From Chitinophagaceae bacterium (GTDB taxonomy: Bacteria > Bacteroidota > Bacteroidia > Chitinophagales > Chitinophagaceae): a stretch of 64,000 nucleotides of DNA. Shown here piece by piece: positions 29,449 to 39,051 of the stretch. Location of the stretch: NCBI GenBank assembly GCA_024707305.1, contig JANPZZ010000022.1:248001-312000 (forward strand), written 5' to 3'. Below the pieces are notes generated by a model that had not been told where the DNA came from, ran no database searches, and saw nothing but the letters and a program-made list of their open reading frames with translations. Position 1 is the stretch's first letter; every line of letters starts with the position of its first letter. A program made the position numbers and the translations under genes.

Positions 29449-30966
29449 TTACAGCAAATGAAGTGCTTTTTCAATCCGCGAAATGGTTTCTTCTTTCCCG
29501 ATAATTTCAACGATATCAAATACGCCGGGGCCAAATTTGCCGCCTACCAGCATGATACGCAAAGGCAACATAACTTCACCGGGTTTGATGTTGTTGGCGG
29601 CAGCAATCTCTTTGCAATTTCTTTCCAGGTCGGCACCCACCCAGGTTTGTGTAAGCTGGAAGTTGCGGATCAATTCAGCAAAGAACAATCTTTTTGCATC
29701 GTTCCATTTTGGTTTAACCGCATCGAGATCTAATTGCTTAGGTGCTTCAAAAAAGAAAGAGGATTGTTGCACAAAATCGGGAAGCAACTGGCAACGTTCT
29801 TTCACCAGGCCAATTACGCGAACCAGCGTTTCATCGGTTGGTGCAATGGCAACAGTAGCCAGCAATTGTTTTACCAACGGTGCCAGTTCTGCATCGCTCT
29901 TGCGTTTGATCCATTCCTGATTGAACCATTTTGCTTTTTCGTAATCGAATTTTGCACCGGCACTGTGCACACGGTCTATTGAGAATTTCTGTACCAGTTC
30001 TTCCAGCGTGAACAATTCCTGGTCAGTACCATCATTCCAACCCAGCAAAGCCAGGAGGTTGATGAAGGCTTCCGGTAAAAATCCTTTTTCCCGAAATCCT
30101 TCGGCAGTATGATTTGTTCTCGGGTCTGTCCAGTTCATTGCAAACACAGGGAATCCATATTTCTCACCATCTCTTTTGCTGAGTTTGCCGTTAGGTCCCA
30201 GTATCAACGGTAGGTGCGCCCATTGCGGCATCGCGTCAATACCGAAAAGGTATTTCCATAATAATATATGTACAGGTGCGCTGGGCAACCACTCTTCACC
30301 ACGAAATGCATGCGTGATTTGCATCAGGTAATCGTCTACCACTACAGCCAGGTGATAAGTAGGCATTCCATCTGCTTTCAGCAAAACTTTATCATCTACC
30401 AGTGAAGAATCAAAACTCACTTCACCGCGTATCATATCGGTAAAGGAAATTGTTTCCGATTCCGGCATTTTGATGCGAATAACATGTGGCGTTCCTTCGC
30501 TCAGCAGCTTTTCTACTTCTTCATTTGAAAGAGTGAGCGAATTGCGCATGTTGCCGCGGGTAAGGCGGTCGTATTGAGGTGATGCATTTCCTTCCGACTT
30601 AAACTCCTGGCGCATTCGCTCCAGTTCTTCAGGCGTATCAAATGCATAGTAGGCGTTACCATCTTTCACCAGCTTTTCGGCATAGGAGCGGTACATCGGT
30701 TTGCGCTCGCTCTGACGGTAGGGGCCAAACTGACCGGGTTTCAGGGGGCTTTCATCGGGTTCTAATCCCGCCCATTTTAAACACTCAAAAATGTATTCTT
30801 CGGCACCGGGCACGTAACGTGTCTGGTCGGTGTCTTCAATGCGCAAAACAAATTCGCCCCCATTCTGGCGGGCAAAAAGATAATTATATAAAATGGTACG
30901 CATGCCGCCCATATGTAAACCGCCGGTAGGGCTGGGGGCAAAGCGAACACGAACTTTTCGACTCAT
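29449..30966 (-). CDS. gltX: Glutamyl-tRNA synthetase
   Basis: This 505-residue class I aminoacyl-tRNA synthetase charges tRNA-Glu. The catalytic signature is VRFAPSPTGGLHMGGMRT (HIGH-type), and the KMSKS-type loop is NGKLSKRDG. The frame stays open upstream through a heptamer array that would add about 55 repetitive His/Pro/Ser residues, but the conserved N-terminus begins at MSRKVRVRFAP, so ATG 30966 is the start. A TATCTTTG -7 box ends only 4 nt before this ATG, so the transcript is probably leaderless. Confidence 0.95.
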   Translation of the reverse strand: MSRKVRVRFAPSPTGGLHMGGMRTILYNYLFARQNGGEFVLRIEDTDQTRYVPGAEEYIFECLKWAGLEPDESPLKPGQFGPYRQSERKPMYRSYAEKLVKDGNAYYAFDTPEELERMRQEFKSEGNASPQYDRLTRGNMRNSLTLSNEEVEKLLSEGTPHVIRIKMPESETISFTDMIRGEVSFDSSLVDDKVLLKADGMPTYHLAVVVDDYLMQITHAFRGEEWLPSAPVHILLWKYLFGIDAMPQWAHLPLILGPNGKLSKRDGEKYGFPVFAMNWTDPRTNHTAEGFREKGFLPEAFINLLALLGWNDGTDQELFTLEELVQKFSIDRVHSAGAKFDYEKAKWFNQEWIKRKSDAELAPLVKQLLATVAIAPTDETLVRVIGLVKERCQLLPDFVQQSSFFFEAPKQLDLDAVKPKWNDAKRLFFAELIRNFQLTQTWVGADLERNCKEIAAANNIKPGEVMLPLRIMLVGGKFGPGVFDIVEIIGKEETISRIEKALHLL

Positions 30967-30970
30967 GGCG

Positions 30971-30978
30971 CAAAGATA
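30971..30978 (-). promoter_or_regulatory. gltX -7 promoter box TATCTTTG
   Basis: TATCTTTG (minus strand) matches the Bacteroidota consensus TAnnTTTG exactly. Its last base lies 4 nt before the gltX ATG, which puts +1 at or next to the start codon. Confidence 0.65.
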
Positions 30979-30984
30979 CAAATC

Positions 30985-31098
30985 GATGGTGGATGGAAGA
31001 TGGTGGATGGTGGATGGGGGATGGAAGATGTTGGATGGGGGATGGGGGATGGTGGATGGGAGATGGTGGATGGTGGATGGGAGATGTTGGATGGGGGA
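30985..31098. repeat. GATGGTG/GATGGGG heptamer array
   Basis: About sixteen 7-mers (GATGGTG, GATGGGG, GATGGGA, GATGTTG) lie between the gltX promoter and the terminator of tRNA-Ser. On both strands they create spurious open frames of Gly/Trp/Met/Asp or His/Pro/Ser. Confidence 0.9.
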
Positions 31099-31121
31099 TG
31101 AGCGAGGGAAGTAAAGAAAAA

Positions 31122-31149
31122 GCGGGATTTTCAAAACTGAAAATCCCGC
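31122..31149 (-). terminator. Terminator of tRNA-Ser
   Basis: A 12-bp perfect stem (GCGGGATTTTCA and complement) with a 4-nt loop lies just downstream of the tRNA on the minus strand and is followed by CTTTTTCTTT. Confidence 0.9.
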
Positions 31150-31150
31150 C

Positions 31151-31240
31151 TGGCGGAGACGGCGAGATTCGAACTCGCGATACGGTTACCCGTATACACA
31201 CTTTCCAGGCGTGCTCCTTCAACCACTCGGACACGTCTCC
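31151..31240 (-). tRNA. tRNA-Ser (anticodon GGA)
   Basis: The 90-nt minus-strand sequence begins GGAGACGTGTCCGAGTGG and ends in an encoded CCA (31151-31153). The acceptor stem GGAGACG pairs with CGTCTCC. The anticodon loop CTGGAAA contains GGA (reads UCC/UCU). A long variable arm (GTATACGGGTAACCCGTAT) and the T arm GTTCGAATC are typical of class II serine tRNAs. Confidence 0.97.
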
Positions 31241-31313
31241 ATTTAAAGGGCAGCAAAAAAATACGGTTTCCACGCCTTATGGGGAAATTAATCATGCGGT
31301 TGTCAGCTTGCTA

Positions 31314-32093
31314 CTACTTGCTTTGCAAACGGAATAAGTTCTCCGTGTTGGCAGTGGTAATTCTTGCTATTTCTTCATGCGACACCTGTTTTACCGTTGC
31401 AAGTTTATCCACGATATAAGGGATATAAGATGGCTCATTCCTTTTTCCACGATAGGGAACCGGCGTTAAATAAGGAGCATCCGTTTCGAGCAACAACCAC
31501 TCCAGTGGAATATCGCGAATGGCTTCATCGAGCCCACTGTTTTTATAAGTAAGCACGCCACCAATGCCCAGGTAAAATCCGAGGTCGATAATCTGTTTTG
31601 CCTGGTCGGCAGTACCCGAAAAACAATGGAAAACACCTTTTAAACCGTTTGCATAAAACTCCTTTACAACTCGGATGCATTCGTCGGTACTTTTGCGGGA
31701 ATGGATGACGATCGGCAGGTCCAGATCAACTGCCCAGCGTGCCTGGCGACGGAAAGCTTCATATTGCTGGTCGACAAAACTGAGATCCCAGTGAAAATCC
31801 AGACCAATTTCACCAACGGCAATAAAGGGTCGCGACTGCAGATATTGAAAGGCGAGGTCGAGTTCGGAATTGGGGTCGGCGGTGATGGAACAGGGGTGTA
31901 CTCCCATCATTGCCAAACAGTTACCGGGGAAATCCGCTTCCAGTTGAAGCATACTTTCATGAGTCTCACTATCAATTGCAGGCAACAACATTCTTCCTAT
32001 TCCGGCAGAGATAGCCCGTTGTAAAGTCTCCTGCTGATCCGATTTAAAACTGTTGACATAAAGGTGGCAATGGGAGTCGATCAAATTCATCAT
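31314..32093 (-). CDS. TatD family metal-dependent hydrolase (DNase)
   Basis: This 259-residue TIM-barrel amidohydrolase-type protein is of the normal TatD length. Metal and active-site motifs are IDSHCHLY (HxH), AVGEIGLDFHWD (Glu), IVIHSRKS, GVFHCFSG and LLLETDAPYLTP (Asp). TatD proteins act as 3'-5' exonucleases or deoxyribonucleases in DNA repair and quality control. On the minus strand AAATTTG sits 4 nt before the first ATG, similar to the gltX arrangement. The gene is upstream of tRNA-Ser and follows a terminator, so it is probably transcribed alone. Confidence 0.92.
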   Translation of the reverse strand: MMNLIDSHCHLYVNSFKSDQQETLQRAISAGIGRMLLPAIDSETHESMLQLEADFPGNCLAMMGVHPCSITADPNSELDLAFQYLQSRPFIAVGEIGLDFHWDLSFVDQQYEAFRRQARWAVDLDLPIVIHSRKSTDECIRVVKEFYANGLKGVFHCFSGTADQAKQIIDLGFYLGIGGVLTYKNSGLDEAIRDIPLEWLLLETDAPYLTPVPYRGKRNEPSYIPYIVDKLATVKQVSHEEIARITTANTENLFRLQSK

Positions 32094-32221
32094 GCTGCAA
32101 ATTTCGGAAGGGCGGACGCAATTTTTTTCAAAAACGCTGCATAAACAATTGAAAAAATGTTTGCATAAATGAAAATTTATTCTACCTTTAAATCAGTTTT
32201 CATAGGGTACGGATTAAAAAC

Positions 32222-32245
32222 GGGCCAGGGTTTCTACCCAGGCCC
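32222..32245. terminator. Bidirectional hairpin terminator
   Basis: The stem GGGCCAGGG / CCCAGGCCC (one central mismatch) is flanked by TTTTT on the minus strand and TTTTTTT on the plus strand. It lies 81 bp after the deacetylase stop codon. Confidence 0.8.
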
Positions 32246-32326
32246 TAATTTTTTTAAGCCCATTATGCACTAGTTCTCAACTCTCTATGAATATCATTTT
32301 TTCTTTCGTTGCAAATCTTTCCTTTT

Positions 32327-32956
32327 TTAAGTCAACGGTGCCAATCGAAATCCCTTCTCCCCGAAATAGCGTATCATTCTGGGTAATGCATAATGCAACC
32401 GATTCCACGCTTTTTGGCTATCATGCATAACAATGATCGAGCCGGGCTTGGAATAACGAACAACATTTTCTAAACATTGTTCTCCCGATAGTTTTTCATC
32501 AAAGTCTGCGCTCAACACATCCCACATAATTATTTGCGAAGAAGGACCTAAGATTTGTTGAACTTCCTTTGCCTGGAAACGTGTGATTCTGCCATAGGGC
32601 GGCCGGAATAATGGCGATGAAATATGTTGACTGGCAGTTTTGATGTCGGCGAGGTAAGTCAGGTTTTCTGTTTTCCATCCATTTAAATGCTGTTGTGTGT
32701 GATTCCCCACCGCGTGTCCTTCCTCTATAATACGCTGATAAATCTCCGGATGTTGCACCACATTTTTTCCGATACAAAAGAAAGTTGCTTTTGCTCCTGC
32801 AGCGTTTAGCTCATCCAGCACAAACGGAGTGGCTGTCGGATGAGGTCCATCATCAAACGTTAGATAAATATCTTTTCCCCCACGGGGCATATTCCACCGA
32901 TATCCGGAATAAACCTTTTTTAACCACCATGGCGTTTTAATAAAATATGGACGCAT
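32327..32956 (-). CDS. Polysaccharide deacetylase family protein (NodB domain)
   Basis: The 209 residues are a nearly bare NodB homology domain without a clear signal peptide. CE4 motifs are present: DIYLTFDDGPHP (motif 1, catalytic Asp-Asp), EGHAVGNHTQQHLNG (motif 2, HxxxH-type metal ligands), SPLFRPPYGR (motif 3), MWDVLSADFD (motif 4) and GSIIVMHDSQKA (motif 5, catalytic His). It would de-N-acetylate GlcNAc polymers or peptidoglycan. A repeat array lies 40 bp upstream. The substrate is uncertain. Confidence 0.92.
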   Translation of the reverse strand: MRPYFIKTPWWLKKVYSGYRWNMPRGGKDIYLTFDDGPHPTATPFVLDELNAAGAKATFFCIGKNVVQHPEIYQRIIEEGHAVGNHTQQHLNGWKTENLTYLADIKTASQHISSPLFRPPYGRITRFQAKEVQQILGPSSQIIMWDVLSADFDEKLSGEQCLENVVRYSKPGSIIVMHDSQKAWNRLHYALPRMIRYFGEKGFRLAPLT

Positions 32957-33000
32957 ACGTCAAAGGTCTTTAAAAAAATGGGGAAAGGAAAATGAGGATC

Positions 33001-33240
33001 GGTGGTCGATGATCGATGTCCGATCTCCGATGTCCGATGTCCGATGTCCGATGTCCGATGTCCGATGGTCGATGCTCGATCATCCCCCTCCACCATCCAC
33101 CATCTCCCATCCCCTATCCCCCATCTCTCATCTCCCATCCACCATCCCCCATCTCCCATCTCCCATCCCCCATCCCCCATCCCCCATCCACCATCTCCCA
33201 TCCACCATCTCCCATCCCCATCTCCCATCCACCATCGCCC
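33001..33240. repeat. CGATGTC array followed by inverted CCATCNC array
   Basis: 33001-33080 is a run of 7-mers dominated by CGATGTC, and 33088-33240 is a long run of CCATCCC/CCATCTC/CCATCCA 7-mers in the opposite sense. It fills the 322-bp gap between the divergent deacetylase and LLM genes. No other gene is visible there. Confidence 0.9.
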
Positions 33241-33278
33241 ACCGAACTTCTCCCTCTCATTCTTGTTATAATCCTTAT

Positions 33279-34301
33279 ATGAAGAAAATCGGATTCTTAT
33301 CGTTTGGGCATTGGGCCGATCATCCGGCTTACCAAACACGTACAGCAAGTGATACTTTGCTGCAGTCGATCGACCTGGCAGTTGCGGCTGAAGAGATAGG
33401 GCTGGATGGCGCCTACTTCAGGGTGCATCATTTTGCAGCACAACTGGGTTCACCGTTTCCACTGCTGGCTGCTATCGGCGCCAAAACAAAAAAGATTGAA
33501 ATCGGAACCGGGGTAATCGATATGCGCTACGAAAATCCACTTTATATGGTGGAAGATGCCGGTGCCGCAGATTTGATTTCGGGGGGACGATTACAACTCG
33601 GCATTAGTCGTGGGTCGCCCGAGCAGGTAATCGACGGATGGCGTTATTTCGGTTACGAACCCGAAGAAGGCGATACCGATGCCGACATGGGTCGTAAAAA
33701 AGGATTGGCATTTCTCGAAAAATTAGATGGTGTTGGTTTTGCTGAACCCAACCCGTATCCCATGTTTCCCAACCCTCCGGGTCTATTACGTCTGGAACCT
33801 TATTCAAAAGGATTGCGCGACCGTATCTGGTGGGGTGCAGCATCAAATGCTACGGCAGTTTGGGCGGCGGAAAATGGTATGCACCTGCAAAGCTCCACTC
33901 TCAAATTCGACGAGAGCGGAAAACCATTTCATATACAACAGGCTGAACAAATCCGGTTGTATAAAGAAGCATGGAAAAAAGCCGGGCACCAACGTGAACC
34001 CAGGGTTTCTGTAAGCCGTTCCATTTTTGCACTGGTCAACGAAAAAGATCGTCTCTATTTCGGACGTGATGCAAACAGTACCGATAAACTGGGTTATATC
34101 GAAAGTGACAAACGCGCCATTTTCGGAAAAAGTTATGCGGGTGAACCCGACAAACTGATTAAAGAACTGGAAGCCGACGAAGCAATCAAAGAAGCAGACA
34201 CGTTGTTGTTAACAATACCAAATACTTTGGGCGTTGAATACAATGTGCATGTACTTTCTTCGATCCTGAAGTACGTGGCTCCCGGTCTTGGCTGGCGCTA
34301 G
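33279..34301 (+). CDS. LLM class flavin-dependent oxidoreductase (luciferase-like monooxygenase)
   Basis: The start is ATG 33279 (MKKIGFLSFGHW); the frame continues upstream through a heptamer array but those residues are repeat-encoded. The 340-residue barrel shows the bacterial-luciferase-like pattern: AVAAEEIGLDGAYFRVHHFA, IEIGTGVIDMRYENPLYMVED, LISGGRLQLGISRGSPEQ and a late NTLGVEYNVHVLSSIL. These enzymes use FMNH2 or F420-like flavin to oxidise small organics; the substrate is unknown. It is convergent with the DoxX gene, 4 bp apart. Confidence 0.9.
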   Translation: MKKIGFLSFGHWADHPAYQTRTASDTLLQSIDLAVAAEEIGLDGAYFRVHHFAAQLGSPFPLLAAIGAKTKKIEIGTGVIDMRYENPLYMVEDAGAADLISGGRLQLGISRGSPEQVIDGWRYFGYEPEEGDTDADMGRKKGLAFLEKLDGVGFAEPNPYPMFPNPPGLLRLEPYSKGLRDRIWWGAASNATAVWAAENGMHLQSSTLKFDESGKPFHIQQAEQIRLYKEAWKKAGHQREPRVSVSRSIFALVNEKDRLYFGRDANSTDKLGYIESDKRAIFGKSYAGEPDKLIKELEADEAIKEADTLLLTIPNTLGVEYNVHVLSSILKYVAPGLGWR

Positions 34302-34305
34302 GTAA

Positions 34306-34689
34306 TCAAAGCGCCAGTATTCTTTGTGGAATACGCAGGCGAAGTAATAAACCGGCCCATGCAACGATTCCAACATATATCGGAAACAGGGTATGACTGA
34401 ACAATGGATTGTCGAGCCGCAAATGTGTGGCAACGGCACCACCCAGGTATCCCGTTAGCAATACTGCGCCAATATAGGCTGTGCGTGGTATCAGGTAGAG
34501 TGCTGTTATTGCCAACAACAACACGCCTAATTTAGGAGCCATGCTAACGGGAAACCCTAATTCCAGTACTGCCGTTTTTACTTCTTCCGAATTCACGAAT
34601 TTCATCACGATATCGAAAGCCAGGAATAATGTAATGAAGATGGTAAGCGACCAGCCAATAATTCTGGAGGTCTTGGATGAAGTTGCCAT
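34306..34689 (-). CDS. DoxX-like family membrane protein
   Basis: The likely start is ATG 34689 (MATSSKTSRIIGWSL), giving 127 residues; the upstream in-frame extension is not membrane-like. Four hydrophobic helices are visible: GWSLTIFITLFLAFDIVMKF, APKLGVLLLAITALYLI, YIGAVLLTGYLGGAVATHL and TLFPIYVGIVAWAGLLLRL. This matches the DoxX-like_2 family. Family members associate with redox enzymes and quinones, but no specific role can be given. Confidence 0.85.
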   Translation of the reverse strand: MATSSKTSRIIGWSLTIFITLFLAFDIVMKFVNSEEVKTAVLELGFPVSMAPKLGVLLLAITALYLIPRTAYIGAVLLTGYLGGAVATHLRLDNPLFSHTLFPIYVGIVAWAGLLLRLRIPQRILAL

Positions 34690-34850
34690 GTTGAAAAGTT
34701 TTGATGTGTGATTAAAGTTTTGGGTGCTGTTGATATCAACGACAACAAAACTAGTACGCATTCAGGGCAACGAAGGTCAGGTGATGCGACAATACAAGGT
34801 GGTGATTGCGACAGGTGAAGTGTATTAGTTGTTAATCAATTCCAGCTTAT

Positions 34851-35985
34851 TCAGGGAATGATGTTTAATCCCTGACTTCGTTGCTGTATTTCGTCGCCCG
34901 CATATATAATTGTTCCCTCTTCTGATCCGGTTGTTTTATTCCACCACTGATGGTTCTTAAAATATTCAGCAGTAATTGTTTTACCCGCTTTTATTTCGAT
35001 TGGATAGAGATTCGTGCCCTGGTCAACTACCAAATCCATTTCATTCCCTGCACTATCCCGCCAGAAATAGAGATCCATCGCAGCATTTTTATTATAGCGA
35101 TCTTTAATAAATTCTGTGATAATGAAATTTTCAAACAGGTTTCCTTTAAATGGATGCAAATCCAGTTGCGCAGCATTGCTTATCCCAAGTAAGGAACATG
35201 CAATTCCCGTGTCATAGAAATAAAGTTTCGGCATTTTCACCAGCCTTTTATTGAAGTTCTGGTGATGTGGCTTTAATAAATAGATGATAAAGCTACTTTC
35301 TAAAACACTTAACCAGGAGGCAACTGTTTTGCTATCTACACCAGTTTCAACAGCAAGACTGTTCATGTTTAACAGCTGACCGGTTCTGCCTGCACAAAGT
35401 TTTAAGAAACGTTCAAATAGATTCAGGTTACTGATATTTTTTATCTGACGAACATCTCTTTCCACATAAGTAGAAATATAATTTCGTATCCATTTTCCAG
35501 GAGGAACCTGCTGATCAAAAATGGGCGGATAACCTCCCTGGAAAATTGCTTCATCAATGGAAAAAAGACCTGCCCGAGGCTTCTACGGCTTCACTGTTTG
35601 AAAACGGCAACAGATATAAATAACCAATTCTTCCTGCAAGACTCTGTGAAATATTTTCCTGTAGTAGAAAGTTGATTGAACCGGTTAAAATGAATTGCGA
35701 TTTTTGAGGGTTTTCATCAAGCAACTGCTGTAGATAGGAAAAAAGTTCGGGTGCGCGTTGTGCCTCGTCTATAATGGCTCCCTTTCTATATTGACTTAAG
35801 AATCCACGAGGATCTTCCAGCGCATAATTCCGCATGTCAGGATTCTCCAGCGAAACATAGGGTTTGTCTGCAAACACACTTCGGGCAAGTGTTGTTTTAC
35901 CCGACTGGCGTGGTCCCACAATCGCAATAGCCTTAAACTGGCTCGCCAGCACCTTCACTTCCTCAGTAGCTGTTCTTTTAATCAT
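34851..35985 (-). CDS. DUF4143-type AAA ATPase, one frameshift
   Basis: The N-terminal AAA domain has Walker A GPRQSGKTTLA at about residues 24-34 and a Walker-B-like GAIIDEAQRAPE. The C-terminal DUF4143 nuclease-like domain shows FDQQVPPGKWIRNYISTYVERDV, LFENFIITE and a PD-(D/E)XK-like WRDSAGNEMDLVVDQ...YPIEIKAG. The frame breaks at a six-A run (35561-35566). Removing one base joins SGRSF to SIDEAIFQGGYP and restores about 378 residues. These ATPases are common singletons in Bacteroidota; the function is unknown, with defence or toxin-antitoxin roles suggested for some. Confidence 0.85.
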
Positions 35986-36236
35986 AGAATAAATTTACAA
36001 TCTCGGAATCAAATTCCGAAATTGTAAGAAATTAAATATTTGAACACAAAGCGTTGACATTAATTTAATTAGCTTTTTACGTATCCTCGATCGAATTGCA
36101 GTTCAACTGTTTTCGGACCCTTTTTTTTGCTTCATTATATTCCCCTCTTTCGGTTTATCTTTATCGCCACTAATCCTTTTTGCAAATGCCTGTTAGTCTT
36201 TTGTTTAAAGGAAGAAAAACTCGTAAACCACAGCGC

Positions 36237-36998
36237 ATGTTTGAGTTAAAAGGAAAAACTGCCATCATTACCGGTGCCGGCTCCGGCATTGGGAAAGCCA
36301 TCGCTATTTTATTCGCAAAGCAGGGTGCACAGGTAGGAATCATGGATATCAATGAAGAGCAGGCCGCAGCCACCCTCGATGAAATTAAATCGAATGGTGG
36401 CGATGCTTTTTCACTCGTTTGCAGCGTGGCAGATGCGGCTGCAGTTAAAAAAGCAATGGAGCCGTTGGAGAAAATTGATATCCTGGTAAACAGTGCAGGC
36501 ATTTCGCATATTGGCCGCGCCGACAATACCAGCGAAGAAGACTTCGATCGCATTTACATTGTGAACGTAAAAGGCGTGTTCAATTGCATTCAGGCAGCAC
36601 TGCCGCATTTACGGAAAAAAGGTGGCGTGATTCTGAACCTCGCATCCGTTGCTGGTAATGTAGGCCTCGCCGACCGCTTTGCTTATAGCATGAGCAAAGG
36701 TGCTGTTATCGGCATCACACTTTCTGTTGCCAAAGATTACCTCGCCGATAATGTACGATGCAATTGCATTTCACCAGGTCGCGTTCATACGCCCTTCGTT
36801 GATAATTTTCTTGCAAAAAATTACCCGGGGCGTGAACAGGAGATGTTTGACAAACTCGCCAAAACACAACCCATCGGACGCATGGGTAAACCGGAAGAAA
36901 TTGCAGGCCTTGCACTTTATCTCTGCAGTGATGAAGCGTCTTTTATCACGGGCACCGATTATCCAATCGATGGTGGTTTTATAAAACTGAATACATAG
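36237..36998 (+). CDS. Short-chain dehydrogenase/reductase, possibly L-fucose pathway dehydrogenase
   Basis: ATG 36237 gives MFELKGKTAIITGAGSGIG and 253 residues, the standard SDR length; an upstream in-frame TTG at 36180 adds a non-conserved tail. Motifs are TGAGSGIG (NAD binding), NSAG, the catalytic Ser in LNLASVAGNVG, YSMSKG (Tyr-Lys) and a C-terminal TGTDYPIDGGF. It is followed 59 bp later by an FAH-family hydrolase and then a fuconolactonase-like amidohydrolase. This supports a role as L-fucose or 2-keto-3-deoxy-L-fuconate dehydrogenase; the assignment is contextual. Confidence 0.85.
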   Translation: MFELKGKTAIITGAGSGIGKAIAILFAKQGAQVGIMDINEEQAAATLDEIKSNGGDAFSLVCSVADAAAVKKAMEPLEKIDILVNSAGISHIGRADNTSEEDFDRIYIVNVKGVFNCIQAALPHLRKKGGVILNLASVAGNVGLADRFAYSMSKGAVIGITLSVAKDYLADNVRCNCISPGRVHTPFVDNFLAKNYPGREQEMFDKLAKTQPIGRMGKPEEIAGLALYLCSDEASFITGTDYPIDGGFIKLNT

Positions 36999-37057
36999 TT
37001 TTTTATTAAAAAAATCATCAACTACTTTAAAACTGATTACCCCTTAAAATTTTTATA

Positions 37058-37908
37058 ATGAAACTGATTCGTTTTGGCAATGCTGGTAGTGAGAAACCGG
37101 GAATATTATGGAAAGATGAATACCGTGACGTATCCTCTTTAATACCTGAATATGATCATTCTTTCTTTAGTAATGAACGTTGGAAAGAATTACAGTCTTT
37201 GCCCGAATCAACTCTGGACCATCTTCCTGTTGTTGAAAAGAACACCAGGCTCGGTTGCCCGATTGCAACTCCTTCGAAAATTATTTGTATCGGGTTAAAC
37301 TATGCCGATCATGCGGCCGAAAGCAATATGCAATTACCCAATGAACCCGTGGTTTTCTTCAAAGCCACCAGCGCGATTGTTGGTCCCAATGATAATCTGG
37401 TCATTCCTCGAAATAGTAAAAAAACAGATTGGGAAGTAGAACTTGCAGTTGTTATTGGAAAAAAGCAAGTTATGTTTCAGAAGCTGAAGCGATGAACCAT
37501 GTTGCGGGTTATGTTCTACACAACGATTATAGCGAACGCGAATTTCAACTGGAACGCGGTGGTCAGTGGGTAAAAGGTAAAAGTTGCGATACATTCGCAC
37601 CTATTGGCCCCTGGATCGCAACAACAGATGAAATTAAAGATATTGACAAGTTGCGTTTGTGGCTAACTGTAAATGGCAAAACCTTTCAGGATGGCAGTAC
37701 CAGCAACCTGGTTTTCAAAATACCTTTCCTTATTTCTTATCTCAGCCAGTTTATGAGTCTTCTGCCTGGTGATATTATTTCAACAGGAACACCTGCAGGT
37801 GTGGGACTTGGACAAAAACCTGATCCCATTTATCTGAAAGCTGGTGATGTGGTTGAACTGGGCATTGAAGGATTAGGCAGCAGCCGACAATTGGCGGTAA
37901 GTTTATAG
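37058..37908 (+). CDS. Fumarylacetoacetate hydrolase family protein (2,4-diketo-3-deoxy-L-fuconate hydrolase-like), one frameshift
   Basis: The corrected protein has about 283 residues. FAH-fold motifs are ICIGLNYADHAAES, EPVVFFKATSAIVGP, DWEVELAVVIGKKA (metal-ligand Glu residues), GYVLHNDYSERE, KGKSCDTFAPIGPW and STGTPAGVGLGQ. The frame breaks at a six-A run (37459-37464); one extra A gives GKKASYVSEAEAMNHVAGY. Family members cleave acylpyruvates. In the non-phosphorylative L-fucose/L-rhamnose pathways this type splits the diketo-deoxy acid to pyruvate and lactate, which fits its neighbours. Confidence 0.85.
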
Positions 37909-37965
37909 CAACTACTTACGGTCATTCTGCCGAAAAAGGAATAACTTATACTGTAAAATTCAGTT

Positions 37966-38791
37966 ATGGTCATCGATTCGCATGTTCATTTTTGGAAGTA
38001 TGATAAAAAGACGTACGCGTGGATTGATTCCAGTATGAAGGATCTGCAAAAGGATTATCTGCCGGAGCATCTTCAAACTACGTTGAAGAGAAATGGAGTG
38101 GATGCCATAATTGCCGTGCAGGCCGATCAGTCGGAACTGGATACACATTTTATGGTGGAAATGGCGAAGACACATGCTTTCATCAAAGGCGTTGTGGGTT
38201 GGACGGATCTAAAGAGTGAACCTGGAGAAAAGGCTGGAGTATTTCTCACAATATTCCATTATTAAAGGCTGGCGTCATATTGTGCAGGGCGAGCCGGATG
38301 GGTTTCTGGCAGATCCACAATTTCGCCGTGCCATGCCACTTCTGCAACAATACAACTACACTTACGATGTACTGGTGTATGAAAGACAGCTTCCGCAGGC
38401 TGTAGATTTTGTGCAGGCATTTCCGGAGAACAAGTTCATTCTCGATCATGCCGGCAAACCGGATATTCGCTCCGCTGAAATCACTGCATGGGAAAAAAAT
38501 ATTCGCACCATTGCTACACATCCCAATGTTTACTGTAAACTGAGTGGTTTGTTTACCGAAGCGAAATGGAAACAATGGAGTGCTGCCGAATTTTATCCAT
38601 ATCTCGATATTTTATTTGATGCTTTTGGCAGCAACCGTCTTCTCTGGGGCAGCGACTGGCCCGTGATGTTGCTTTCCGGTATTTATGTACAATGGAAAAG
38701 TCTCGTAGAAAAATACATGGAAAAACATACGGAAGAAGAGCGCGAAGCGGTGTTTGGAGAGACGGCGGTGGAGGTGTACGGTATTCGATGA
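37966..38791 (+). CDS. L-fuconolactonase-like amidohydrolase (COG3618), one frameshift
   Basis: It starts MVIDSHVHFWKYDKK (HxH metal motif) and ends WGSDWPV and AVEVYGIR, the pattern of amidohydrolase-2 lactonases. Other motifs are GVVGWTDL, IKGWRHIVQGEPDG, KFILDHAGKPDI and VYCKLSGL. The frame shifts once near 38205-38216, between WTDLK and NLEKRLEYFSQYS; a small indel restores about 274 residues. It would hydrolyse L-fucono-1,4/1,5-lactone to L-fuconate. The TGA stop is part of the heptamer array that starts here (CGATGATGG). Confidence 0.85.
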
Positions 38792-39020
38792 TGGATGATC
38801 GATGGTCGATGGTCGATGACCGATGGTCGATGATCGATGACCGATGACCGATGGTCGATGGTCGATGACCGATGACCGATGGTCGATGGTCGATGACCGA
38901 TGATCGAAGAAAGGCACGAATGCGAGAATACCGCACTCAAATGCCGGATCGGGTTTCTTGCTCATTACACATCCATCGGTCATCGAACATCGGACATCGG
39001 ACATCGGACATCGAACACCG
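38786..39020. repeat. Inverted pair of CGATGAC/CGATGGT arrays
   Basis: 38786-38910 holds about seventeen 7-mers (CGATGGT, CGATGAC, CGATGAT). A unique core of about 60 bp follows, and then 38970-39020 carries inverted units (CATCGGA, CATCGAA). The layout matches 383-522. The element separates the fucose genes from the ethanolamine-type operon. Confidence 0.9.
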
Positions 39021-39051
39021 ATTTTCCCTATCTTAATACAAATTTTCTCTC

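Noticed and set aside
30893..31337. Open frames coding Gly/Trp/Met/Asp or His/Pro/Ser repeats
   Set aside because: They arise because a 7-bp repeat reads open in several frames; there is no domain, signal or conserved start, and they cross tRNA-Ser and its terminator.
33001..33240. CRISPR array
   Set aside because: The units are contiguous 7-mers without 30-40 bp unique spacers, and no cas genes are present.
33009..33278. N-terminal extension of the LLM oxidoreductase
   Set aside because: It is encoded by the heptamer array; the conserved protein begins at ATG 33279.
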